A DNA stretch of 64,000 bases from Larimichthys crocea (taxonomy: Eukaryota > Chordata > Actinopteri > Sciaenidae): assembly GCF_000972845.2 (NCBI RefSeq), contig NC_040020.1:1042625-1106624 (forward strand). The letters are read 5' to 3'. This document shows, piece after piece, positions 1-11,700 of the stretch (position 1 is its first letter; each line of letters starts with the position of its first letter). The position numbers were made by a program, and so were the translations under genes. The notes below the pieces were generated by a model. That model did not search any database. It was not told the DNA's origin and saw only the letters and a program-made list of their open reading frames with translations.

Positions 1-1136
1 TCTTGTTCTAAATCCATGGCTGCTGATTCTTTTTTTTTTCATACAACTCACAACACACACCACAACAGCTGCAGGCTCTGTGGCCTTCATGTACAGCGTA
101 TTAGGCTCTGAAAATGTCAGTTGTTACGTCTGTTCATTGATGTTCAAAACTGAACGAAGGCTGAAATATGTCCGAGGCTTAAGATAGGATCATTAAAGGG
201 GAAGGAGAGAGTAGATAAGGATGGGGGAAGAGGACAGCCTGTCAGCAGAAGTGTTCGTGCTTTAGTCTTCACGCTGGGATTCGAGGACTTGTGCAAAATC
301 TGCTGTGAGTTCAGTCATTATGCAGACAGATAAAGGGAATTAGTGAAGGGTAAACCGAACCTTAGGGGAAAAAAAAGAAAGTCTCCAAATGGCAGCATTT
401 AAATAAACACACCGATGAGCCAGTTTCAGTGTTCAAGCCAACGAACGCTTGAAGAAATGTCAGATTGTTCTTGCAGCCATCAGCACACGTTTACCTTCAG
501 CCCCGCAGCTGATACTGATTAAATCTTTAAATGAGGTCGATTAATTACTAATAATCTGGAATTACCGCTTTGAAAAAGTCAGCGTCAGCTGTTAGCTCAG
601 TTAAAAGATCCATGTGATGGGATAACATTTCTCTCATTAGTTACAACTTTACCCCCCCCCAAATTATTCCAGGTGTTTTTCCAGCCCCTCAGCCAGGGAT
701 AAGTGGAATTTTATGGTCCACTATGCTTATTATCCTTCCACCACTCGTAGAGGTTGTGTGTTTGGTGAGTCTCTCCACAAGTCTTGACTGCATTATGCAG
801 TAATGTGTGTGTGTGTTTTGGTTGTTGGAAAGCAGAGAAGAGGGAGTTTACAAGTCTCCTGTGGCATTAACTTTATGATGGTTCCAGTCAGAGAAGGGTT
901 GGCAAGACTCTGCACCCAAGAAAGAAATATGAGCTCGATACGAAATGAGCCTTATGTTCACACACATATACCAACACACACACACCTTGTGTATTAATGT
1001 TTGATCGAGGTTGTGAATAATTGATGCGTCTTTATTATTTGTCCCTCTGGTGTCCTGCGGTCCTCCGTCTCTCTCGGTCCACCCCTCCCTCCCTTCCTCT
1101 CTCATTAATCCTGTTTTATGTTTGTCTATCCCTCAG
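1..1136. other. Non-coding sequence 5' of the first recognised apbb2 exon
   Basis: No exon or coding frame that I can support. AT-rich in part, short GT/CA runs near 803-990. Most likely apbb2 intron or promoter-proximal sequence. Confidence 0.5.
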
Positions 1137-1243
1137 GACGCTGCCGCTTCACTGAAGCCCTCGTGATTGGATGAAGAGAAAACCACCGACTACCAGCATG
1201 GACGCGCTCCATCCTGGAGTTTCCCACAATCCTTAGTTCTCTG
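1137..1243 (+). other. apbb2: apbb2 5'UTR exon with a small upstream ORF
   Basis: A pyrimidine-rich stretch ending CCCTCAG precedes the exon and the donor is CTG|GTAAGTAG. The exon has no long frame but carries a short uORF beginning at 1198 (MDALHPGVSHNP, then stop) inside the exon. It would splice to 2523. Exon status is inferred from splice-site quality and position just upstream of the coding start; further 5' exons and the promoter may lie before the window. Confidence 0.6.
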
Positions 1244-1841
1244 GTAAGTAGTAACTATAAAAGGGTTTTTTTGTTTTCAAGTCGGCATGTTTTGAACATA
1301 AAAATAGACTCCAATATAAACCCTCCGAGCTTTTAGAAATCGTTACTTTTCCTGTCAAAACTAAAAAATGCGCGCTCGGTTCTGCTTTCGTTATTTACAA
1401 GCGTTGCTAATGGTGTTGTCTGTAAATATGGGATAGCGTTCAGACACGGTAATGCTGCGGGATTAAGACGCATTTAGAGTATCTCTCTCAAACTAAGCTT
1501 TGCTAAGATATGGTCAGCTAACCCCAGTAAAGTTAACTCCATAACACTTTTATGTAAGCGCATTCCTGCCCACTGCCATAACACTTCATGATGACCCCCC
1601 TCTGTGCAGAGAGAGGAGACTCACTCTGTGATATCGGATATAGACATTTGACACATAACTTGCACTGACTCATTCTTGCACAGAGTTTATGTATATTCTT
1701 CTTTGCATATTTCTTACATGGATAGAACAATAAGTTCTTCCATCCCTCAAACTTTCAAAATTCTATTTATACTGCGATAATACACTTTTTTTTTATTATT
1801 GTGTTTTGTAATACTTCCTTCTTACTTAATAACTGTGGCTG

Positions 1842-1893
1842 CAACACAAGAATTTCCCTTCAGGGATCAATAAAGTAATCTATCTATCTAAAA
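1842..1893 (+). repeat. Fish retroposon tail with (ATCT)n
   Basis: The segment AATTTCCCTTCAGGGATCAA followed by TAAAG and then (TATC)n looks like the 3' end of a high-copy teleost retroposon, which usually finishes in such a tetranucleotide repeat. No body is recognised upstream, so this is a short 5'-truncated copy in an apbb2 intron. Confidence 0.45.
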
Positions 1894-2522
1894 GACTTCA
1901 TAGATTCTCTTTTATTTTGAAAAAACCTAAGGTTTTTTCTGCATATCTAAATCTAAGGTGAATCACCAAATTGGAACTTTATTGTTGTTAACTTTAACTA
2001 CCCGTCAGGAACCACCTCAGCTTCACATAGCGGTGAAACAGAGAAGGCAATAACATCCTATAAACATCACGCTCTGACCCAAACAGCACTTTAGCGCCGT
2101 GATCATAGTGTGTTTTGATCTTTTAGGCTTTCAAAAATATTCTTAAAATCTACCTTTAGATTTTGACTAGCAGGGAATATGCCGTCCTCTGTACATTCAC
2201 TGGATGATCAGGACGTACAGTTGAAGTGCTAAACATGAACAGTTCTTCACCAGACAAACAGAAAGTCCCCATGAATTCATTAAATCCTTCTCTGCTTAAG
2301 TTTCTGAATGCTTCTTCTATCGTTTGGATGTCCATGGTGTTTGGAGCCCCTCCACTGCCTGCACAGTGTTATGTTGTCTCCATAGAAACCAGCTGTAGTT
2401 GGGTTCCACGTGGATGAATGTGGTCTCCGAGGGCAACCCAAGAAGCACTCAGGATTCTTTGCATTTTTCCTCTGATCATTCTTGTACTTTTTTTTTTTTT
2501 TTTCCCCTCTGGTGGCGTTCAG

Positions 2523-2589
2523 ATCTGCAGCTGAGTCTACTGAACCCTGAACCGTGACCAGCGCAAGTCTATGACTGACTTCCTGTCAG
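2523..2589 (+). CDS. apbb2: apbb2 start-codon exon
   Basis: A long T tract and GTTCAG acceptor precede the exon; the donor is TCAG|GTACAA. The ATG at 2571 gives MTDFLS and the split codon G|GT joins to 3690 to give [21 protein letters not shown], aligning with the mammalian APBB2 start up to the TDVTNRN block. TGA at 2541-2543 closes the frame upstream. Directly after the donor sits a (CA)n tract. Confidence 0.8.
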
Positions 2590-2593
2590 GTAC

Positions 2594-2643
<50 letters not shown>

Positions 2644-5600
2644 CTGTCACGCATGCTGTCTTTGTGTTCAGTTGGAATGAAAACCTCCATCCTCCCACTG
2701 CCTCATGCTGAGCGGTTTCCCATCTCTGCTCTGCAGCAGCTAGTTGTTTCTAAAAAGCTGCAATCCACAGTAATGTCCCTCAGGAATGTAAAACTTAAGC
2801 TTGGCAATTTTATTCTAGTTTTTTTTGTTTTTGTCAACAAATCCCATAAAAGGCTCCAATCAGCCCTACGCTAGTCCTTCTCTCAGTACATCCTAGCTTC
2901 CTTATGCTTTTCCTAAAACATCTGAGCCCTATAGTCTTTTGCAAACATTAGTCAACAGGCTCAAATACTGTATTTGTTGGGAACTTTTTCCAGCTGTGCA
3001 TTTGGTACATCGGCGAGTATTTAAAGTATCAGAAAAGTGTGGGAAACCTCCTTAAAATAAACGACATTTTCACCGACTGCCTGGCTGTATGTGTTTTTAT
3101 TCATTTTTCATCGACAGTGGCGCTCTGTGTCACGGAGGAGAACACTGTTATGCACTGCATCAGGCTCTAGATACACAGGCAGTTAGTTTTGGTCTTTTCA
3201 TTTGATTTGCTGACAATAAGATAAACACAGAATATCATCAGACTATCAGGATGTTTTAGACTTGAGCTTAACTCTGTCTGATTAAAGATTTGGTATGTTA
3301 GATTTCATTTCTGTGACTGTGCAAAGAAAAACAGTTGTTGTTATGTTGTTTTTTCCAAATATACACTGTATGTTTTGCACGGACATATTTATTTTCACGT
3401 TTTTAATGATTTGAAACTTGAACATATGTTCTGTAATTCTCCTCATGCAGTGAGCCAGTGCTGAATAATTGCACCCTCATGTACAGTATTTTAATGTTTC
3501 TCATCTCATTTCATGCCAAGAAGCTGAACCGTTCTCGTACACAGTTTGCAGCTGCTGCAAGAATGTTATTTATTTATTGGAAGCATTAAGTTTCATCTCT
3601 CCATGCATTACGATGCATAACTAGCAGTAGTAAGTAAGCAGCGGGACAAAACTATGTGTGGATTTAAGTGTGTTTGCCTCCTCTTTCAGGTGATCTGTCT
3701 TGTGCCACGATGATGTCAGTAGATGTGACCAATCACAATGGCCCCGCCGCCACACCTCCCACCTCGCTCAGCCTCCGCTCGTCACACAACCAGCTACTCA
3801 GCAGCGACGTGGTCAAACAGGGCTCCGCCACGCCTCCCAAGTGTCGCAAAAAGTACGCACTCACCAGTATCCAGGCCGCCATGGGCCTCGGTGAAGCGGT
3901 GCCACCTTCGTCGTCACCGGCGTCGTCCCCGTCGCAGTCTTCAACCCCCAACAACCCCAAACTGGCCAAGAACGGAGTCAACCAGCTCCGTAAAGCCGGA
4001 CAGGATCACAACAAAAACACAACCGGCCCCGACCCGACGGACCTGGAGTGTAATTTAGAAACCGCAGCGGATGACCTCAACGTCAACACAGCTGAGGAGC
4101 ATGACAGTCACACTCTCACCAATAATGACCGAGAGGATGACGTCATTAAGCTGGATGTCGACCTACACCCAGACACGAGCAGTGACGCGGAGCCCGAGCA
4201 GAAAACTGAATCAGACATAGACTGTAACATAAACACCACTGTGGAGCTCAAACTGAACGGCAACACAACAGATCTGGGCTTTGACTTGAACATTGAGACA
4301 GAGGAGAGCGATGACATCAGCATCCTGTCCGAGAAGGAAATGATGTCAAAGATGAAGATCGAGGAAGATGGAGATGAGGTGGTGGCGGAGGAGCAGGAGG
4401 ACGAGGAGAAGAAGCCTTTACTGATGATCAAAAGCGAGTCTCCCGTGAAGAACCACAAAGTTTCTTCAGGCCTGGAGCTCATCTCTGACATCCACTCCAA
4501 CCTCAAGCTCCTCAAATCGGGCAAGGACTCCCCGGTGCCTCCTCCTCCATCTCCACCCAAGCAAGCAAGCCCAGAGGACACACCCCTGCTCTCCGTGGCC
4601 TCCTGCTCCTCCTCCTCGTCCTCCTCTCCAGAGACGAAGAAGGACAGAAGGACTGGTGCAAAAACAGACTGCGCTTTGAACCGCATCCAGAATCTGAACC
4701 CGAGTGACGAAGAGTTGAGTTGGACCACACTGTCCCAGGAGAGCAACTCCCCAGAGGAGACAGGTACACAGACTGACACACACAAAACACACTCAAAATG
4801 ATAATTACAGTAAACCCTACAACCACTGTCATTTGCTGATGTTTGGCATAGTTTTCATGTGAGTGTGTGTGTTTTTTTTTGTTTTTGCTATGTAGTGGTT
4901 TCAGCGTCCTCTCTCTGCTGATGACATGTTTCCATTTATGGTGACTGTGTGTGTGTGTGTCTGAGTGTGTGTGTTAGTGTGTGCATGTGCAGAACTCAGA
5001 CGTTGCTGAAACAGAATAACAAACACTGCAGCCTCCAGTAAATCTCCCAGAATCCCTCTGGGACAGGAAGTGCCCCTTGTAACCTCTCGGGTTGGTTTAG
5101 ATCAGCTGCGTCCTGTTTCATGCTGCGCACGGTGTGTGTGTGAACAGGGCCCGCGGGCTCGTCATGCTAGTGAAAATGTGCAAGCTGCAGTTATCGTTCT
5201 CTCTCTCTTCATGGCTGTGATTTCTCCACCAGAGCTGATATTCAAGAGCGAGGAGCCGCTTTATCCCCCCATAATCTTCATCGTCCTTCTGAGAATATGA
5301 ACATTTGAGCTCTGCAGGTATTAAAAGCGGGATGCAGTTTGGACACACTTACAGATACAGTTTTACAGCTGAGGCTTTTCATATGTATCTTTAGCTGTAG
5401 GTGCCTCCAGAAAAGCTTTAGTTTTAATGCCACTTTATCCATATATCAGATACAACATGCAGCGTGAGACTGATTGTTGTTCAGTTCTCAGCCCATATAG
5501 ATGTTTAGATAGAGTATGAGGCATTTTATGAATACAGAAAATACAGAAACATGCTCATCAGAACTCCTTCTTAACATCTTAAACCCAATTTTCAATTTGT

Positions 5601-7212
5601 GTGAAACCCTGAATATAATTTCATTATTCAGATGATCCAGAACGCGGCGGCGCACCTGGTCTTCAGTCGACCCAACGAGTCACATGTTACCCAGCTGCTC
5701 GTCGAGCTCCACCGGCTACCTGTAGCAGCCCACATTATATTCAAATTCCTGCTCCATGCTAACTGCAAAGTAGTCTGGTTCTGCAGCCACAGACACGTGA
5801 CCTCCTCCAGTGAATGACACCGTCTGTCGTGTCTTTTCTGAGAACACAAACATGCTTTAATTTGATTTAACGTCTTACTTAGCACACGTCGTTACCTGAT
5901 ATTTATTTCTACAGAACATTTTGAATTTTCTAACTTAAATTCCTTGGAGTCATCGCCGCTGTTGCGGGCTTCTGTTCCCTTTTAAACTCGCTCGTCGCCT
6001 GCCTCTGCAGAAGGTCTGTTAAAGTCACTGTATTTCTTTTGTCAGCATTATGTAAAAATCTGTATGTCCACTTTAATTGGCTCCTTTTTAAAACTCTCCT
6101 GCCTGCCTCGTGCTTTGGCGTAAAAGCATATGAAACACATCCATCTCCTCCTGAGCAGCAGAGCAATCCCGACCTCTGGCATGAGCTCAGCTGTAAACCA
6201 TCCTCTCGAGTCTGGGAGAGTTGCGGCGCTCTGAGATGTTCAGCTTCGTTGCTCGTTTTTTTTTTCTCTTCCTCCTCCCAGAATGCCTTTCTCGCTGCTA
6301 GCTCTCTGATGACTCACTGTCCCCTTTTGAATTGTCAGGCTCCGAGCATCTGTGTGTTTCATTTCTCTACAAAGTACCAGCAGCTCGTCCTCCAAACTGT
6401 TTGTGTGTCACACTGTTGTTTGTCTGAAGAATCGAGTCTGCGTGTGTTCTTTTTGTCCCGACTTTCTCTGTCTCATCTTCCTCTAAAATGTCATTCCAAA
6501 GTGAGAAACCTCTCACGGGGCGGCCTTATGTTTCGTATAGATCAATGTGTGTGTCTGCGTGTATTGACGAGTCGAGGAAAGGGGGGGGGGACAAAAAGTA
6601 GATCTTAGCGATGCTTTAGTCTCTGGATGAGATGCATTGTCGTCTGAGGCTTTGCTGAAGAGTCGATAGCCACGCTGGCATCATTCATGTTGTTATTGAT
6701 ATCTCACATGTAGTCGTGCACACTGCTGTGTCCTCCTGTCTGCCTCTCTCTCTCTCTCTCTCTCTCTCTATTGACAAAGCCGTGTTGTTTTACCAGGTGT
6801 GTGTCAGATTCCTCTGTGGATGTTGCGGGTTAGAGGGCCAATAAGACACTGCTTTCACACAGAGGAGACAAAATACACACACACACACACACACACGCTG
6901 AGTTGAGGAAGGTCATTTTAAAAAGTCACACAACAGCACGCAGTGCAACATGAGTTTTCTCTCTTTATCAGCCTCACTGTATGTCTCTCCTTTCTCCTCC
7001 TCCTCCTCCTCCTCCTCCTCCTCCTCCTCCTCCTTGCACCTCCACTGGATATGATACTGAATGAAAGATGATCTTGGGGTTGCCAGGACAACCAGGAGAC
7101 TACAGTGGAGGTGGGAAGGAGGGAGAAAGTGATAAATATAGACATTTGAAGAGGATGAGTGTGCCAAATTTTTAGTTTCTTTCTTTCTTTCTGTGTGTGT
7201 GCTGTGTGTGTG

Positions 7213-7252
<40 letters not shown>

Positions 7253-8047
7253 GTGTGCTTGCATGTTTGTTTGTTTTAGGACAGGAAAAGGGAGGGCAGC
7301 CTTATTTGAGCTGTTGACGTTGTTGATGCTCCAGATAGAGAAAAGAGACGACAACAACAGCAAACACAGCTCAGCTGCAGGGGGATACACAACCTCCATC
7401 TCTTCCATCTCTCTCTCTCTGCTCTCACTCCCCCTCTCATTCACTCTTTTCTCTCCCTCTCTCCTCTGCCTCTCTTTTTCGCGTCATGTCCTCCGTGCCT
7501 CTCTGCCTCAGCGTGTCTCCATGTCCCTCTCTCTCTCTCTCTCCTCTCTTTCTCCTCACCCTCTCTCTCTCTTGCAGTGTCCCCCCCTCTCTCCTCTCCT
7601 CTCCTCTCCTCTCCTCTCTTGCTCTCCTTCCATCTCTGTCTGGGGTTCTCTCTCTGGTTACAGCGCTGGCTTTTGCCGTGTTGAGAGGCAGCTAGCTAAC
7701 TATGATGCTGGGGAAAGACTACATGCTGGCCATTGTGATTGTCAATTACGAGGGTAGGTGCATCTGTCGGAGTCGGCTGGAAACTACAGCGCGGGGTTAG
7801 AGTTTGAACGTTGAAGTGTGTGTGCGTGTGTGTGTGTGCACAGGCGTGTGTGTCTCCTCCAACACGGGGGTGAAGTTTATCACTGTAATGCTGGTGTCCT
7901 TTAAATATGTGCCAGAGAGATCTGTGGTCTGTGCATGCTGCATTTGTCTGTGTGTGTGTTTGGAGTGAATGTGTGCATCGGTCTGGTCACGACTGTGTGT
8001 GTGTGTGTGTGTGTGTGCATGCACTGTCGTTTGCCAGAGATAACATT

Positions 8048-8093
<46 letters not shown>

Positions 8094-8664
8094 GCTCCAG
8101 AATCTCACTGCTCACCCCCTCCCCCCTCCCACGTCTGACTAACTCTGCTCTGCTCTGGCATGGAGCTGCATGCTAACCGAGGATAACTGCTACGTAGCTC
8201 CTTCATGAGCTGCATGTGTGCATGACAGTTGCTCGCCCCTGTGTCGGCGTGCTTAAGGGCTTGCAGAGGGCGACACTGCTAACTTTGAGGCATGAGATAA
8301 CCCTGCATCCAAGCCAGGCAGAGGTCCCCCTCTCTCCCTCTCTCTATCTCCTCTCTCGTGTAAGTGCACGCTTTAAATCCACATCCAGTAGTCTGTTCAT
8401 CTCATACTGACACCATCTTCCCCCTCGCTCAGCGCAGAGACACTCGGGTTCTCGCTCTTGTAGTTCTATTGGATGTGACCTATTTATTTTTTTTATTGCT
8501 CACCAAGACTGCAACTCCCAGAAGGCACTGCTTCCCAGCTCCTTCCTCTAAAGCACAGTCTTAAGCCCCTTAGGGAAGCGAGCTCGTGCCCAGAATGTAT
8601 GTGCACCAAGTTTTCTGAGTCATTTCTGTTCCATCCAATGGATTAAGTCGAATAAAATAACTTA

Positions 8665-8732
<68 letters not shown>

Positions 8733-11700
8733 TGTGTGTGTTTGTGTGCGTGAGCCTGAATTCCATCTCAATCTGGACCGACCCAGTCGTCATGATGACA
8801 TATGGCCTGCTGTCGTGGCGACGGGCCCGCGGGCTGTGTTTCATCAGCACGGTCAGCAGTTCGAGAAGTCTTTGTGCAGTCGCACGCACGCACACACGCA
8901 CGCACACACACAAACTACACACGTAATACACACAACACCAGCTTGACCTGTCCCTCAGAGCTTATATCACCTTTTATGAGTTGCCACACCACCTCATGCA
9001 GTTTCGGATCGTCTTTACTACCTCGGTCACTACATCAACTTCACGCACACACAGATGCCATCAATAGTTCTGCTACGTGTGTGTGTGTGTGTGTGTGTCA
9101 ACTGCAGCCTTCAGGCGAGGTGACATTTAGTACGAGTGTGGGAGAAGAAACCACGATATAAGTGCTCTGATTCCTTCTGCGTGCGTGCGTGCGTGTGTGT
9201 GTTTTCAAGGTAGCTGCTGTATTTCCTCTACATGTGTCACTGTCAAATAAATTATCTCAACATCCATCTGCTCTATATTCTGTCACTGTGTCTCACTGTG
9301 TTCTGTTAACGGAGGGAATTTCCTATTTAACATGAATCCATACGTCCTGAGCCAGTGCGCCTTAATTAATGAACCTGTGCAGCGTGTCTGGTTTTTGAAT
9401 TACAGTAAGTGCTTTGAGCCTTTTTAGGCCAGAACATTCATTAATTTTGCTTTTCCTTCCACTTTATTTGGTTTGACACTGAGTTATGGATTTTATTTCT
9501 GTATAAAGTCACTTATTTATTTTATTTTTTTAACTTTAAATTCATTTTAAAAAAAAGTAAAGTTTGTTAAAGTGAGTCATGCAGTATGAATTGAGTTTGC
9601 AGCAGTAATGTCTTCATTGTCATCACTGGCTATGTGCAGTTAACTTGGTATTGTGCAGAAGACGCAAGTGGGCAGAGAAAGAGTCAAATTCAGGAGCGAG
9701 GGTGACTCATTGGAAGCAACACGAACCGCTGCAGACCTGGTGCATGATACAAGTAACGCCGTGCTTCATTTTAGCCTGTTTTCTTTTTGGTTCTGATTTC
9801 AGTGTTGAAATCGAAATGTGTCCTGACGTCAAATCCACCTTTTATTACGGGAGAAAATCTGGCTCATGGCGTCATTATGGCTCAGCTGTTAGTCCTCCCA
9901 TTTCAAGACTATGAGTCGTGTATTTAGACATAACGTTTGATTTATGAGCTGATGTTAAAAAAACAACAACAATAAATTAAAGAATCCATGATGAATCATA
10001 CACCCGTGGAAATGAGAGAGAACATTTGTATGATACTGAGTTAAGAGGAGAAGCTAATACGATTACTCGGGCCAGAGAACAATGAATCCTCATTTGTGTC
10101 TCCTCGAATAAAAACTTGTATCCTAAGTTTTGCTTCAGGCTCGCTCATTAGGACTGCATCCGACATCGCGCCTGTGTGATAGGTTTTATTTAAAGATGTT
10201 TAACGTACGGGGTACGTGTGAGTGTGTCGCATAAGTTCAACAAAAGAGCTCAACAACTTTTACTTTTAGTCTGCACAATGATGCGGCTGTTAGACGACAG
10301 CTGCAGCAGATGCTGCTAATCCCAGTCAGCTGTTCATATTGTTCAGAGTGTGTGTGAGGGTCGACTTCCTTCAACATTTGATCATACGGAAGAACATTCA
10401 GTATTCTGTGTTTGCCTGTAATCACACACATCTGTCAGTTTAACAAATGTGTGTGTGTCCCCCCCACCAGATATCTGGAGTGAGCAGTCATTCCAGACAG
10501 ACCCTGACCTGCCTCCAGGATGGAAGAAGATCACAGACATGGCCGGTATCTACTACTGGCACATTCCCACAGGCACCACCCAATGGGAGAGGCCCGCCAC
10601 CCGCCCAGCACCCACCGGACAGACGGAGTCCCAGGCCCTCGGCGACCACACAACCTCCACACCGCGTAAACACTCTCTGGGCTCTCTCAGCCCCTCACCC
10701 ACTCCTGAACACGAGGTGAGTGACAGAACAATAAACTTGACCACACACATACACACACACATTTCAGGTCTCATAAATCTTGTCCTCTGTTAACTTTGGT
10801 TACATCTGTAATTGTTTTGTTTAAGTGATGGCAAACAGCTCTGGCAGTGGTCTGTGGTCAGAGTAGAGTCTGAAGAGACACCATCCACAATGTGAAGAGA
10901 CAATGAGGAACAAAAGGAAACATAATGGAGTCAAACTTCTTATGCTGTACAATAGACCGATACGAATAAGTAACTAATTGACTTGTCTTACGACTGCAGT
11001 GCAGTGCAGCTGAAAATTCTCATTATTCATCCAGATTGTGTCGTTATAATTGTTAGTCTTTATTGTCAGCATTACTACAGCTGGAGCTGCCACGCTTGTA
11101 AAAATGAAAAAAGCTTCTTTGAAGCTTCTGATGAGCATAAATCAACATTACACACAGCAAAAGAAATGAATATTAGAGGGGTGATGCCAGGCGACGAGAG
11201 GTGTTTAAAATGTATTTAGACCTCTGCGCTCCTCCTCTGAGAGTATCTTTATGATCGGAGAAGCTTAAGACTAGTCTGGCATCTGGAGTATTTTAATAAG
11301 AACTGGGATTATAAATTATATTTTGTGATACAATTCATGTAACCTTAGATCAGATTTGTACGCCCGGGCTAATACCCCATGAGTCACTCCTTTAGGCGAT
11401 GTTTTGTGACCTTGTGATAAAACCACGCTGCTGATAATCAAAGCAAATAGGCAAATGTAAAAGCTCAGCGTGACTCAACAAGGGAAGCGTTTCTTTAATC
11501 CCTGAATGCCACTAATGAGTCACTAAGAGCCCGTTAGAGAGTCAGTGATGTATTGAATGGAGCATTTTCTAATAACTGTGTGTTTCTGTGTGTGTGTGTT
11601 TCTGTGTGTGTGTGTTTCTGTGTGTGTGTAGTCATGCCAGGCAGAGATCTTCTTCAGGGCGTCAACTCGTTCGGGCAGCACCACGTCCGACAGCTCAGTG

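Larger units (their letters stand above)
4764..7640. other. apbb2 intron with repeats and no further coding exon seen
   Basis: Contains GT-rich stretches (4860-4985), the L2 fragment at 5632-5820, (CT)n at about 6745-6770, a (CCT)n tract at 6994-7034, (GT)n at 7190-7258 and a CT-rich zone up to the alternative first exon. Frames over the CCT tract give only poly-Glu or poly-Arg. Confidence 0.6.

Noticed and set aside
4108..4785. A 225-aa open frame on the - strand over apbb2 exon 2
   Set aside because: It is the antisense shadow of the biased, acidic/Ser-rich coding exon; the + strand protein matches APBB2 and is in phase with its neighbours.
6913..7167. Open frames with long poly-Glu or poly-Arg runs
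   Set aside because: Produced by the (CCT)n repeat; no splice context and no similarity.
7197..7757. A 186-aa + frame rich in VCVC and SLSLS
   Set aside because: Made of GT and CT microsatellites. The real coding part here is the short alternative first exon in another frame (7702-7753).
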